DNA of 64,000 bases, from contig CAUJNA010000171.1 in assembly GCA_963377175.1 (NCBI GenBank), forward strand, positions 45,001 through 109,000, given 5' to 3'. Position numbers and translations under genes: made by a program. The DNA comes from Effrenium voratum. Its lineage: Eukaryota; Sar; Dinophyceae; Suessiales; Symbiodiniaceae. Under the pieces are notes generated by a model, which was not told the DNA's origin, did no database searches, and saw only the letters and a list, made by a program, of their open reading frames with translations. Shown one piece after another: positions 38,001-46,550 of this stretch. Every line of letters begins with the position of its first letter. Position 1 is the stretch's first letter.

Positions 38001-38376
38001 TGCAAGCACCATAGCTGCAACACCTGGCAGCCTCTTTAGAACAACATGGTCTTCCGGAGCCCGTGTCTTCTGGGCTCCATGTGGGTGAGCGCTCTGCTAT
38101 GACATGAAGAAGCTCCTTCGTCTGCTTTTGGAGCAGAATATGTTTCTCAAAAACATGGCAGCTTGCATTACAAAAGGAAGCACCCACCGATCTAGTTCTC
38201 GCCGAGTACAGTCGCCGTCCGAGAAAAAAAAAGAAAAACACGCCCTCGGCCCTCACATGCCCCAAAATCATCCCAAAATCACACACACACACACCCAAAA
38301 AAAAAACGATCCCTATGACCCCTTCTACGTCCCCTTCTACGTCCCTTTCTACGCCGGAAAACGCCCCAACTCCAAC
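35011..38376. other. Host DNA with microsatellites, no recognisable gene
   Basis: Holds C-runs near 35,676 and 35,730-35,748, GT/CG alternating tracts near 36,340-36,420 and 36,545-36,572, a degenerate TTCCCGTAGT minisatellite at about 36,637-36,795, and CTCT/GTGT tracts at about 37,000-37,110. No exon was recognised. Confidence 0.45.
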
Positions 38377-38511
38377 GAGCAACGGGCCGAGCTGCACGTT
38401 GATGCAATGCTCCGTGCCCATCTCCCGGACCCCGCCGCAGTTCTTGGGCACGCAAACCTTGGCCCACTCCTCCGTCTCCGTCTCCTCCCCGAAGTCCGCA
38501 ATGTGCAGACC
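38377..38511 (-). CDS. Candidate host exon, unidentified
   Basis: Exactly 45 codons between CCAG then G at 38511 and a GT donor (CTC/GTTGGA) at 38377. Encodes LHIADFGEETETEEWAKVC and NCGGVREMGTEHCINVQLG. Codon use is strongly G/C at third positions. Unknown family. High-quality exon signals. Confidence 0.55.
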
Positions 38512-39159
38512 CTGGCGAGGGGCTGGGGGGGGGGGGGGCGCGAGGGGGCGAATTCGGAGCAAAACCTGGAGCCACGGGGCCCGGGCCCCCCACCTTGATT
38601 TGTTTGCGCGTGTGGCACCAGAAAAGCTCTGTATTCCTCTTTTTGTCTCTTGTGGGCTCTAGGTGAAAAAGTGCCATTCGGGGGGTGCAACTGCGCCGTG
38701 CTTGCCGCAGCCTTGGTGAACAATGTGAGAAGAAGGGGTGCTCTTCAACGGTACTTGCGGCTGGGTGACAGGGCGGGGGCTGACCCAAACAAAAAGCGCT
38801 CATTGGTGGCAGCGTAGGGTTCCTCTTGATGACCTTCAAAGTCATCAAAAAAGATCAGACTTTGGACCTGCACCACGCCGTGAATGGCCTTGCCTGCCCG
38901 ACTATGCCTGCCTTCTGAAAGCCAGGCATGGCTGCGAGGAACCAAATAAACAGAAAATGCGCAAGTATCATGTACCAAGCCTTTTGGCTTCAGCGTTCTG
39001 GGTTTGCCTGCCGAGAATTCCCCATCCCTGGCGCCTTTTTGCCTCGTGAGGGTATCAGCAACAGGTGCAAAGCAACTGGGAGCCTCAAAAAGCAACAACT
39101 GATATGACTGCAACCGGAGGTTTTAAAAAACAGCAGCCGCAAGGCATTGCCCAAGCGTG

Positions 39160-39360
39160 CCATGAAGCCTGTTGGCCAGAATCCATGAGATGCCAACAGC
39201 AGACAACTGGCCGGCCCGTTTCGGCTCTCTCGTTTCGGCCTCCAGCACCTCGTGCCCAAAGGCGCCCTTCGCCACCTGCAAGCCCACGGCCATCAAGGCG
39301 CCGCCCCGCGCCTCAATCGGATCATCGGCCCCGCTTGGGAAAGCTCGGCCAACGTTGGCA
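39160..39360 (-). CDS. Candidate host exon(s), unidentified
   Basis: A minus-strand frame open across about 200 bp with GRAFPSGADDPIEARGGALM and GHEVLEAETREPKRAGQLSA. Possible inner borders (AG then G at 39311, GT at 39276) mean it may be one exon or two. The sequence is protein-like but not recognised. Confidence 0.4.
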
Positions 39361-40540
39361 AAGGACTCCGAGGTATGCCCCCCCCCCAACAAAAAATAAA
39401 ATAATGAGCTGAGCCCCGGTACAAGCGCAAAACCCGGGGTGCGGTAAAATTCGCTCCCCTGACAACGAAAAGCCCCAGGCCTATGTAACAACAGGGCGCT
39501 GTAGATGTTTAACAAGTTGTTAGTGAAACACTGTCCAGTGTTGGTGAGGTGGATTCAGCTGGCTTGCCCAAGAAAAGCCGCGCAGCAATCGGCCACGAAT
39601 CTTGGAAGCCAACTCGGGCTAATTGAAGATGACCTTTGAGGAACCCTGAGGACTGAGGGGCATTTGTTTGCCGCAAATACAGCAGCCCGCTTCACCAAGA
39701 AACTCACGCCTTGCCAAAAAAAAGACTTGAAACTGGTATCTTGGCGTTGTGGGTTAGACAGGCTAACCGCAAGCAACAACTTCTCGGGCCTGAGCACCGA
39801 CAGACCGAAAAGTGTGGTGAATCCAACTTGAGTGGCTCTTTGGAGGATGTCCCCGCCCTCGCTGGCCGCAAAACACCAGCACCAGGCCCTCAAGCCGGCC
39901 ATAAAAACAAGGTGAATGTTCAGGCTTCTAGGCCCCTGTGGCCCGGGGCATCTACATGTTAGATCCGTACCCAACCTCATGTTTGACCGCCTCCTGCCCG
40001 GCCGAGCCTCGCAGTCCGCCCTGTCCTCCACCGCAGCGACGAGCCAGGGCAAGCCCTCCGCTCGGACTCCGGATTTCAACTGTCAGGTTGGGGCCTGGGG
40101 ATCTCCAACCTGCGACTATATAGTCGCAAATGGCGAGGGAAAGTGCAAAAAAAATGAAAAATCTCGGGCTAACCGCTAGCCCCCTGAAACCCTCACCTCT
40201 TGCAGCATGCCAAGCGTCGATCAAGGCCACCACATGCCGCATCCGCAGTCTCCAGCGCAAGACGCACGCGGGTCGGCGTGCGGCTTCGGCGCGGCGACAT
40301 GTGATGCTGCGATGAAGGGCTCCCCAGCTGTTTGTACAAAGCTCCGACATAGCATTATGATTTACGCATGCAACCCACCAAAAGTGCCATGTTGCCTGCT
40401 GCCTAGCATCCCTATCTGAAGGGAAAAGGGAGGAAGGCATTATAAACCGCTCATGGCAGGAAGCGGGGAGGCAGACAGTTCATTGGATGGATTGAGCACT
40501 GAGCTGGCCTGACACCTCGAATCCGGAGAAGCTCCCCTCT

Positions 40541-40930
40541 TCAACTTGCAGTCACTTTGGCAAAATCGTGCATGTTAAAGTCCAAGCTGTAGAAACAGCT
40601 GCGCCCAGCGGAGAGCATCTGGAGTACCTCGTCCAACCTGGATGCAGATCCTGTTTCCCGAGCCAACGCAAGCCAGGCACACCGGGGCTCCTCGCGATTG
40701 AGCAGGAACAGGGCCGTGGCTCCCGACGCCTCCCGAAGCTGGCGGCGGGATCGGCAGCCAGATTCCAACCGACAACCCCTGCAGAGTGCAGGATCCGCAT
40801 CTGCAAAGGCTGAAGCGTCTTGGCAGCCAGGGAAAAACCCATGGGTGCGGGAAGCTTCCCGCACTCGCGGAGGTCTCTGAGGCCTGGACCACGCCAACCT
40901 CCACGTAGGTGAGGTGATCCTTTCCAAGGT
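40541..40930 (-). CDS. Candidate host exons, unidentified
   Basis: Two protein-like segments: one starting after CTCAG then G near 40930 (LGKDHLTYVEVGVVQASE), and one lower down containing SGATALFLLNREEPRCAWLA and SASRLDEVLQMLSAGRS. They are in different frames, as expected for separate exons. No family was recognised. Confidence 0.4.
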   Translation of the reverse strand, partial: TLERITSPTWRLAWSRPQRPPRVREASRTHGFFPGCQDASAFADADPALCRGCRLESGCRSRRQLREASGATALFLLNREEPRCAWLALARETGSASRLDEVLQMLSAGRSCFYSLDFNMHDFAKVTAS

Positions 40931-41439
40931 CCTGAGAACGAATTTCTCACCCCGGATGGGTTTCCCGCTGTCCCCGTCAAATGGCTGGAAGGGCAGCCGG
41001 AGTTGGCTGGTTGGCTCTGGTATGCCCCGCACGCCGACACAATTACTTGCCTTAGAGGGTCCGTTGCTTCAACGGCGGGCTCTGCGTAAGCACCAGTGTC
41101 ACTTGCATCTGTGCACGATCCGAACACAGCTGGAAATACAGATATAAAGGAGCGTTCAGGGAGCAAGATCCACTCCGCACCTACGCCCAAGCTCGGGAGC
41201 ATCCAGAGGCAAATGCCGGGGACCGAATTCCAGGGTGGTTGGGCTGGATTCCCCCAAAATCCTGCCCAAGAGCATGAGGAATTCAGTCATTTGTGACACA
41301 TGGTTCAGACTCAATCCATTCGATTCCACAGATCCGAACCAGCATAGCAGCATAATGCGCTCGCCACTTTCTGGCTAAACTACATCTAGCACATCTCGCC
41401 AAGCCTTTCCGGAACGCTTCAAATGTTTGCTTTAAGAAA

Positions 41440-41600
41440 CCAGTCAGAGCGCCCGGTCTTTGTCCTGCCGCAGCTCGGAGAGCAGCCACGCCAGAATGCG
41501 GTAGCGTTCGCCTCCGAATGCCATGCAGTGCAAGGGGGGCCCGCGCGGCATGCTGAACCCGGGGTCAGCAGAGAGGCCGAGGCTCCCAAGAGATCCGAAG
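41440..41600 (-). CDS. Candidate host exon next to the element, weak ankyrin-like
   Basis: Minus-strand segment with PPLHCMAFGGERYRILAWLL, which resembles the first half of an ankyrin repeat (PLH-x-x-A-x-x-G ... I-x-x-W-LL). It lies about 330 bp outside the left end of the viral element. The match is short and the borders are unsure. Confidence 0.35.
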
Positions 41601-41931
41601 AGGTGAGGGAACGCAAATGGGCCATTGCAAACTGTTTGCTCGGATCGCGACTCATTTCGCTTCAATTTGGCAATCTACCAACCAAGCCCCTGCCAAGAAT
41701 TTCAAATTCTGGGCCTTGGCAGAATTTCAACTTCCGGGCCCGGCCGTCTTGAGCCCCCTCCAGCCCCTTGAGCCCCCGGGCAGCAGAAGTCCAGGGGCGG
41801 CTCCGCAAGCCTCAGCCGAGGTCCTGCGAGTTGGAGCGCTCGCTTCAGCTGGTGGCCGCAGGGTGGGCATCCTAACACGGAACCCAAAAAACCGCTAGCT
41901 GTGGAGGAATCCCCATGTTGACCCGTGGGGG

Positions 41932-42393
41932 AAAAAATACATAAAATGGCACTTCTAACATCAAAACCAAATAATCAAACAGCATACAACAAAATCGGCA
42001 AAATTCACAGAAAACAAGATAAGAACCACCAAGCAACTCAAAAACCAGAACAACCCCCAACAAAATATTTAATCAAAGCATACAACATTAAGTAATTCAA
42101 ACAAGCATACCAACAAAACAGCAAAAATAAAAACCATCAAAGAACCCAATCTCAAAAACACACAAAATCAAAAACAAAGCAACATACCAACAAAAAATAT
42201 CAGAAGAGTATCAAACAAAATAAAATACAAACAGCCAAAGCACGAAAAAATCAAAAGAGCATGCCAAGTTCAAACAACGCACTTTGAAAGAGTCAGCCAA
42301 ATCAAGAAAAAATAAAATATTTCAATCTTTACAAACCATAAGTACAGTATAATTATAACATATAAGATTTTACATGTTATTATTATAGTATGA
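41932..42393. repeat. Left terminal inverted repeat
   Basis: The inverted copy of 61618-62077. The inner ~370 bp and outer ~37 bp match the right copy closely; about 50 bp between them (roughly 41969-42019) does not. The top strand is almost free of G and T-poor, giving a striking A/C strand bias. In Polintons such repeats serve as replication ends for protein-primed synthesis and as integrase substrates. Confidence 0.93.
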
Positions 42394-42412
42394 AACAAGC
42401 ATAACTACATGT

Positions 42413-42758
42413 CCTATGTGTCAAACACACATGCCCCTATGTGTCAAACACACATACCCCTATGTGTCAAACACACATACCCCTATGTGTCAAACACACA
42501 TACCCCTATGTGTCAAACACACATACCCCTATGTGTCAAACACACATACCCCTATGTGTCAAACACACATACCCCTATGTGTCAAACACACATACCCCTA
42601 TGTGTCAAACACACATACCCCTATGTGTCAAACACACATGCCATATGTGTCAAACACACATGCCATATGTGTCAAACACACTTGCCATATGTGTCAAACA
42701 CACATGCCCTATGTGTCAAACACACTTGCCCTATGTGTCAAACACTCATTAAAATTTC
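42413..42758. repeat. 23-bp tandem repeat, 15 copies, each with a dyad
   Basis: Fifteen copies of a 22-23 bp unit, TATGTGTCAAACACACATA plus CCCC or GCC. The unit folds as a 7-bp stem (TATGTGT/ACACATA) with a CAAAC loop. There are no variable spacers, so it is not a CRISPR array. It lies just inside the left repeat only. The last copy supplies the TGA stop of the methyltransferase gene. Frames through the array (CQTHIPLCVKHTYPYVSNTH-type) are artefacts. Confidence 0.95.
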
Positions 42759-43346
42759 ACTGATAAGATTTTCGGGTATTCTGTATAGGTCTTCCTGTTT
42801 ATGTATTGTTGGATTGTCTCCCCATTTTTCCTCGTTTCCATTTGGCAGTCTCTGCGCAGTTTCAATATGTTTATTATTCCTGATGTTGCCACAATCCTTT
42901 TTACATAAATCTCTAGGTGTCCATGTTGTAATGTTATTCCAAAGCCTAGTTCTCTTTCTGTAAGGCATTCCATATTTACAATAATCTACATCTTTAAAAT
43001 CAAACTCATCCATAAACTCCTGATTTTTTAATAATCCAGTTTGTGGATTTTCGATTACAAAATACTTAGGATTGAAATATTTGATAATTTCAATAGTTTT
43101 TAAAACTATACTACTAGCATATTCAATGTTTCTTATTCCCCTAGTTTTTGCTATGCTGTATTCAGTGCATGGGGGACTACTCCAAATAAAATCAAAATGG
43201 TTCCTATCAAATTGTTTATAATCCCATTTCAAAATATCAGTATTTATATCAGCATTTTTCAAATCCAATGAAATAACATTGAAACCGAGCGACTTTGCAA
43301 CAAGTCCAACACTACCTGTTCCGCTAAACATCTCTAATAAGTTCAT
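42738..43346 (-). CDS. DNA cytosine-C5 methyltransferase
   Basis: A 202-residue C5-cytosine DNA methyltransferase (PF00145 type), transferring methyl from S-adenosylmethionine to C5 of cytosine in DNA. Visible motifs: I, EMFSGTGSVG (residues 5-14); IV with the catalytic Cys in SSPPC (Cys60); VI, ENP (99-101, the variant of ENV); VIII-like RKRTRLW (130-136). It is short, like phage and virus forms with a reduced target-recognition region. ATG at 43346 begins directly with motif I. The stop lies in the last unit of the 23-bp tandem repeat. It may protect viral DNA from a restriction-like activity or mimic host methylation; the target is unknown. Confidence 0.88.
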   Translation of the reverse strand: MNLLEMFSGTGSVGLVAKSLGFNVISLDLKNADINTDILKWDYKQFDRNHFDFIWSSPPCTEYSIAKTRGIRNIEYASSIVLKTIEIIKYFNPKYFVIENPQTGLLKNQEFMDEFDFKDVDYCKYGMPYRKRTRLWNNITTWTPRDLCKKDCGNIRNNKHIETAQRLPNGNEEKWGDNPTIHKQEDLYRIPENLISEILMSV

Positions 43347-43359
43347 TATTAAAGATATT

Positions 43360-43375
43360 TAGATAATATTATCTA
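43360..43375 (-). terminator. Palindrome at a gene end
   Basis: Perfect 16-bp palindrome TAGATAATATTATCTA that includes the stop codon of the 90-residue gene at 43373. It is one of a series of dyads after viral stop codons, and weaker than the others because it has no separate loop. Confidence 0.4.
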
Positions 43376-43645
43376 TGAATAAACCCCCGTATCTTCATCA
43401 TAGTCAATTTGATAAAATGTCATAGTTGAAGCCTTCGGTTCTTTAATTTCTTTGTTATTAAGTTTGTTTAAATAAATATTTCTTTTATTTTTATATTCAC
43501 CATTGGTTCTATCTACTTCCTGACTTTTATAACTGTTTGTTATCGGTTTCTTCTTTTCCATTTCTTGTAAGATTTCCAAAATATTCTTATTCTGTTCTAA
43601 AACCTTGTTCAGTTTTTTAACCATCTTTTCTAATCCTTCATCCAT
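43373..43645 (-). CDS. Hypothetical viral protein, coiled coil
   Basis: 90 residues. The N-terminal half (MVKKLNKVLEQNKNILEILQ) has heptad-like spacing and should form a coiled coil; the rest is polar and basic, ending in an acidic TFYQIDYDEDTG segment. No known family. It lies between the methyltransferase and the zinc-ribbon gene on the same strand with AT-rich gaps. It could be a virion or regulatory accessory protein. Confidence 0.65.
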   Translation of the reverse strand: MDEGLEKMVKKLNKVLEQNKNILEILQEMEKKKPITNSYKSQEVDRTNGEYKNKRNIYLNKLNNKEIKEPKASTMTFYQIDYDEDTGVYS

Positions 43646-43723
43646 GTAAATATATATATTATATTATAAAATAAAACTTTTAAAACTAAATGTTTAAATT
43701 ATGTTAAACCTACTCTTTAAATA

Positions 43724-44083
43724 CTAATTTTTCATCATTTGTTTAACAGTTTCCTGAGTTTCCTTATCGCCATTATCGGATGGCGATGCATGTCTCCCCC
43801 ATTTGATAGCAATATTATGAACATCTGTTTCTAAGTTTATACTGTCTTTAGTTTTATCAATATTCATTTTCTTATCATTCTTACTTATTTTGAAGCTTGT
43901 TGGAATACACGAACATTTACAAGTTCCTTTCTTTTGTATTTCTAATTCATTTTTTAATTCTAACATCTTTTTACACATTGGACAAGCAAACTCAATAACT
44001 GATGTCTCTTTAACAACTTCTTCTTTTTCTTCATCAGTTGAAGAAACAACTGGTTCAGTCTTATTCTTTTTCTTTCTCCCCAT
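43724..44083 (-). CDS. Hypothetical viral protein with a zinc-ribbon-like motif
   Basis: 119 residues with a lysine-rich start (MGRKKKNK), an acidic linker, then CPMCKK at residues 34-39 and CKCSC about 16 residues further on, which together could bind zinc as a small ribbon. The C-terminal half is polar. The basic start could act as a nuclear-targeting or DNA-binding tail. The 5' end overlaps the end of the upstream 60-residue frame by 23 bp, which fits a compact viral genome. Family not recognised. Confidence 0.65.
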   Translation of the reverse strand: MGRKKKNKTEPVVSSTDEEKEEVVKETSVIEFACPMCKKMLELKNELEIQKKGTCKCSCIPTSFKISKNDKKMNIDKTKDSINLETDVHNIAIKWGRHASPSDNGDKETQETVKQMMKN

Positions 44084-44243
44084 CTATATTAATATTTATA
44101 TTTTTAATATATTGTATCACAAACTTAATTAATTCTAAAATAAAATAGCATACTTTCTTAAATCTATTATCAGTTAGAACAACTTGTTCTATATTCTCTA
44201 TTTCATCTATTATATCAATATAATCTGAATAACTTCTATTCAT
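44061..44243 (-). CDS. Small hypothetical viral protein
   Basis: 60 residues: an acidic start, then a hydrophobic stretch (VCYFILELIKFVIQYI) that could be one membrane-associated helix, and a charged tail. It overlaps the next gene by 23 bp and is transcribed away from the packaging ATPase gene, from which only about 54 bp separates it. Too small to assign. It could be chance in AT-rich DNA. Confidence 0.4.
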   Translation of the reverse strand: MNRSYSDYIDIIDEIENIEQVVLTDNRFKKVCYFILELIKFVIQYIKNININIDGEKEKE

Positions 44244-44297
44244 ATAAAATAATAAATATTAAATTATTTTCTAAATGTCTTTAATATTATTTTTATT

Positions 44298-45062
44298 ATG
44301 CCTGATGTAAAACCAATTGATGAAATCAAATATGACTTTAAGCAAAGTAAGCATGAGGTCGTCCCAAAATTGCCATTCAGAAGTATCATAACTGGACCGT
44401 CAGGAAGCGGTAAAACAGTTTTATTGATTAATATGATACTTGATATATACAAAAACTGTTTTGAAAGAATATATATTTGGTCTCCTTCAATCAATGTTGA
44501 TAGTGTGTGGTTGCCCGTTAAAAAATATATAAAAGAAGAAATGAAGGTGGATAATGAAAAAGAACCTTACTTATTTGAAGAGTTTAAGGCAGAAGATTTA
44601 GAACAAGTGATAGAGACACAACACAAAATAACAGAATATAGTAAAAGAAACAAATTAAGAAAATTGTTTTCCATATTGGTTATTTTGGATGATATAAGTG
44701 ATGACCCTAAGGTGGCGAGACATAACAAACTGTTAAACTCATTGTATGTAAGAGGACGCCATAACGGTATATCAGTAATAACAAGTATTCAGAAATTTAA
44801 TACATTACCACCATTAATTAGAGTAAATGCTACACATTTGTTCTTTTATAAAGTGAGAAATTTTAAAGAAATTGAGTTGCTACAAGATGAACTATCAGCA
44901 ATTGTTAGAAGAAACAACTTACACGAAAGCAAGAAAGTAATTTATGATTTATATGAAACTGCTACTGACGAACCACATAGTTTTTTGTATATTGACCTTC
45001 TCCAAAAAGACCCAAACCGTATGTTTCTTAAAAACTTCACACAATATTTAAGAATAAGTTAG
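44298..45062 (+). CDS. A32-like (FtsK/HerA) genome-packaging ATPase
   Basis: 254 residues. It pumps the viral genome into the preformed capsid using ATP. Walker A is GPSGSGKT (33-40); Walker B is SILVILDD (125-132); a downstream SVITSIQ strand (159-165) fits the sensor position of the A32/FtsK-HerA family. The length is normal for PLV, Polinton and virophage ATPases. ATG at 44298 is chosen because it leaves about 32 residues before Walker A, as in relatives. The gene is intact, starts the rightward group and is followed 30 bp later by the GIY-YIG gene. Confidence 0.93.
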   Translation: MPDVKPIDEIKYDFKQSKHEVVPKLPFRSIITGPSGSGKTVLLINMILDIYKNCFERIYIWSPSINVDSVWLPVKKYIKEEMKVDNEKEPYLFEEFKAEDLEQVIETQHKITEYSKRNKLRKLFSILVILDDISDDPKVARHNKLLNSLYVRGRHNGISVITSIQKFNTLPPLIRVNATHLFFYKVRNFKEIELLQDELSAIVRRNNLHESKKVIYDLYETATDEPHSFLYIDLLQKDPNRMFLKNFTQYLRIS

Positions 45063-45076
45063 TATTTAAAGAATAG
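45063..45076 (+). promoter_or_regulatory. TTAAAGAATA motif upstream of the GIY-YIG gene
   Basis: ATTTAAAGAATA, 17-30 bp before the start codon, resembles the CTTAAAGA motif found upstream of the polymerase and two other genes. A weaker copy than those. Confidence 0.3.
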
Positions 45077-45092
45077 ACATTTATATAGTATT

Positions 45093-45737
45093 ATGGAAGA
45101 AAACCGAAATAAACCGAAAGACTATAAAAATGGAAAGATATATTCTGTAAGAAATACTGTAAATGATGACATTTATATAGGTTCTACAACCCAACCATTA
45201 AGTAAGCGTTTTTACGACCATAAAAAGAAAAAGAACGACAAAAAACAAAATTATTTTGTTTATCAGAAAATGGCAGAGTTAGGTGTAGATAATTTTTACA
45301 TTGAGTTAATAGAAGATTACCCTTGTGAAAACAAAGAACATTTGTTGAAGAGAGAAGGTGAATGGATAAGACATTTAGCGACATTAAATCAGAAAGTCGC
45401 AGGAAGAACACGCAGTGAATATTATACAGATTGTAAGGATAGAATACTTACTCAAAATAAAACATACAGAGAAAACAATAAAGACAATATCAGCGAACAA
45501 AGAAAACAATACAGAGAAGACAATAAAGACGAAATACGGAAAAGAGACAAAGAATACAAAACTCAAAATTATGATAACATTTTAGAAAGTAATAGGAAAA
45601 GGGGGCGGGCAAAAATAATGTGTCAGTGTGGTCTGTCAATATGTTATGATAGTAAAGCAAAGCATATTAAAAGCAAAAAACACCAAGAATACCTAAAATT
45701 ATTACAACCAGAAGAAACACCTGAAATTATTGATTAA
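45093..45737 (+). CDS. GIY-YIG endonuclease with C-terminal zinc-finger-like tail
   Basis: 214 residues. The GIY-YIG fold is visible near the N terminus: KIYSVRN at residues 11-17 and DIYIGSTTQPLSKRFYDHK from residue 26, with the conserved Tyr, Gly and Arg. A glutamate follows in KREGEWIRHL. Such enzymes cut DNA and act in homing, repair or recombination. Residues ~120-170 are charged YRENNKD-type repeats. The tail CQCGLSICYDSKAKHIKSKK looks like a C2HC finger and resembles the tail of the small protein at 55,866. It could be a homing nuclease or a viral resolvase-like enzyme. Confidence 0.85.
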   Translation: MEENRNKPKDYKNGKIYSVRNTVNDDIYIGSTTQPLSKRFYDHKKKKNDKKQNYFVYQKMAELGVDNFYIELIEDYPCENKEHLLKREGEWIRHLATLNQKVAGRTRSEYYTDCKDRILTQNKTYRENNKDNISEQRKQYREDNKDEIRKRDKEYKTQNYDNILESNRKRGRAKIMCQCGLSICYDSKAKHIKSKKHQEYLKLLQPEETPEIID

Positions 45738-45784
45738 ACACATAATTAAATTACTAATTAAAAAATAAATATATTATATATATT

Positions 45785-46321
45785 ATGGTATTTTATTATT
45801 TACCAATGGAAATTAAAAACATAATAATATCGTATATTTTAGATGATTTTAGATTAATAAAAATAAAAAATAATAATATTATTAAAAAATATATTAATAA
45901 ATTTAAACCAGTGTATAAGTCTTACAAATTAAATAATATGCAATATTTTGAAATTGATAATATCAATATTAATAATGGTATATCATATGTTTTTAACTTA
46001 AGTGAATTAGGTAAATTACATCAAGAACATAAACCATTAAAATTATTAATTGAATACGATATATTAGCTACATCTACCTCATTTACTTGTTTGAATCATG
46101 TTCGTAATCGTACTTTAACATCAAATAATTTATTTGATATTTATTATTTTCTTAATAAAGACCTTTATGAAACTAATTTCACGTATAGCCGTAATATGGT
46201 TAATTTTATTTCATTACAAGTTAAAAAAATAACTATTAAAGTCATCAATTATGAAAGACAAAGTTTTATTAGTAAATTTTATTCATATTTTTTAATTAAT
46301 AATGTTAATGAATCATATTAA
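45785..46321 (+). CDS. Hypothetical viral protein, F-box-like N terminus
   Basis: 178 residues, rich in Asn, Ile, Lys and Tyr. The start YYLPMEIKNIIISYILDD fits the first half of an F-box (LP-x-E-I then I-x-x-Y-L), which recruits Skp1 of the SCF ubiquitin ligase. The remainder looks like a beta-rich unknown domain. A similar LPNEIVNNIINYS motif occurs in the protein at 61,093. This is a motif-level inference only. It ends convergently with the 69-residue gene, 10 bp apart. Confidence 0.6.
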   Translation: MVFYYLPMEIKNIIISYILDDFRLIKIKNNNIIKKYINKFKPVYKSYKLNNMQYFEIDNININNGISYVFNLSELGKLHQEHKPLKLLIEYDILATSTSFTCLNHVRNRTLTSNNLFDIYYFLNKDLYETNFTYSRNMVNFISLQVKKITIKVINYERQSFISKFYSYFLINNVNESY

Positions 46322-46331
46322 TATTATTAAA

Positions 46332-46541
46332 TTAAATCAATGAAGCGTTGCATAAATTCAACGCAGGTAATTTATATAATAGTTTGTCCGATTTTTGATT
46401 TTCTAACTTTTCTATTCTCTTTACACATTCTTGAATAGATTTTATTATTAAAGTATCCGCTCTCGTTTTTTCATCTACTCTTAAATTTTTGATGTCTTCC
46501 ATACTGTTATTTTCTTCGTTTTTGCTTTGACCAATACCCAT
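46332..46541 (-). CDS. Small viral protein with N-myristoylation signal
   Basis: 69 residues beginning MGIGQSK, which matches the myristoylation pattern M-G-x-x-x-S. The middle (TLIIKSIQECVKRIEKLENQ) should be an amphipathic helix or short coiled coil. It lies directly upstream (10 bp) of the C-terminal fibre frame on the same strand. It may be a membrane-associated minor virion protein. No homologue was recognised. Confidence 0.6.
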   Translation of the reverse strand: MGIGQSKNEENNSMEDIKNLRVDEKTRADTLIIKSIQECVKRIEKLENQKSDKLLYKLPALNLCNASLI

Positions 46542-46550
46542 TATATATTA

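Noticed and set aside
42413..42758. CRISPR array
   Set aside because: Units follow one another with no unique spacers, and the setting is eukaryotic.
42409..42963. Three overlapping rightward open frames of 103-184 codons over the 23-bp repeat
   Set aside because: All three frames are open only because the 23-bp unit lacks stops; the repeat is antisense to, and overlaps, the methyltransferase end.
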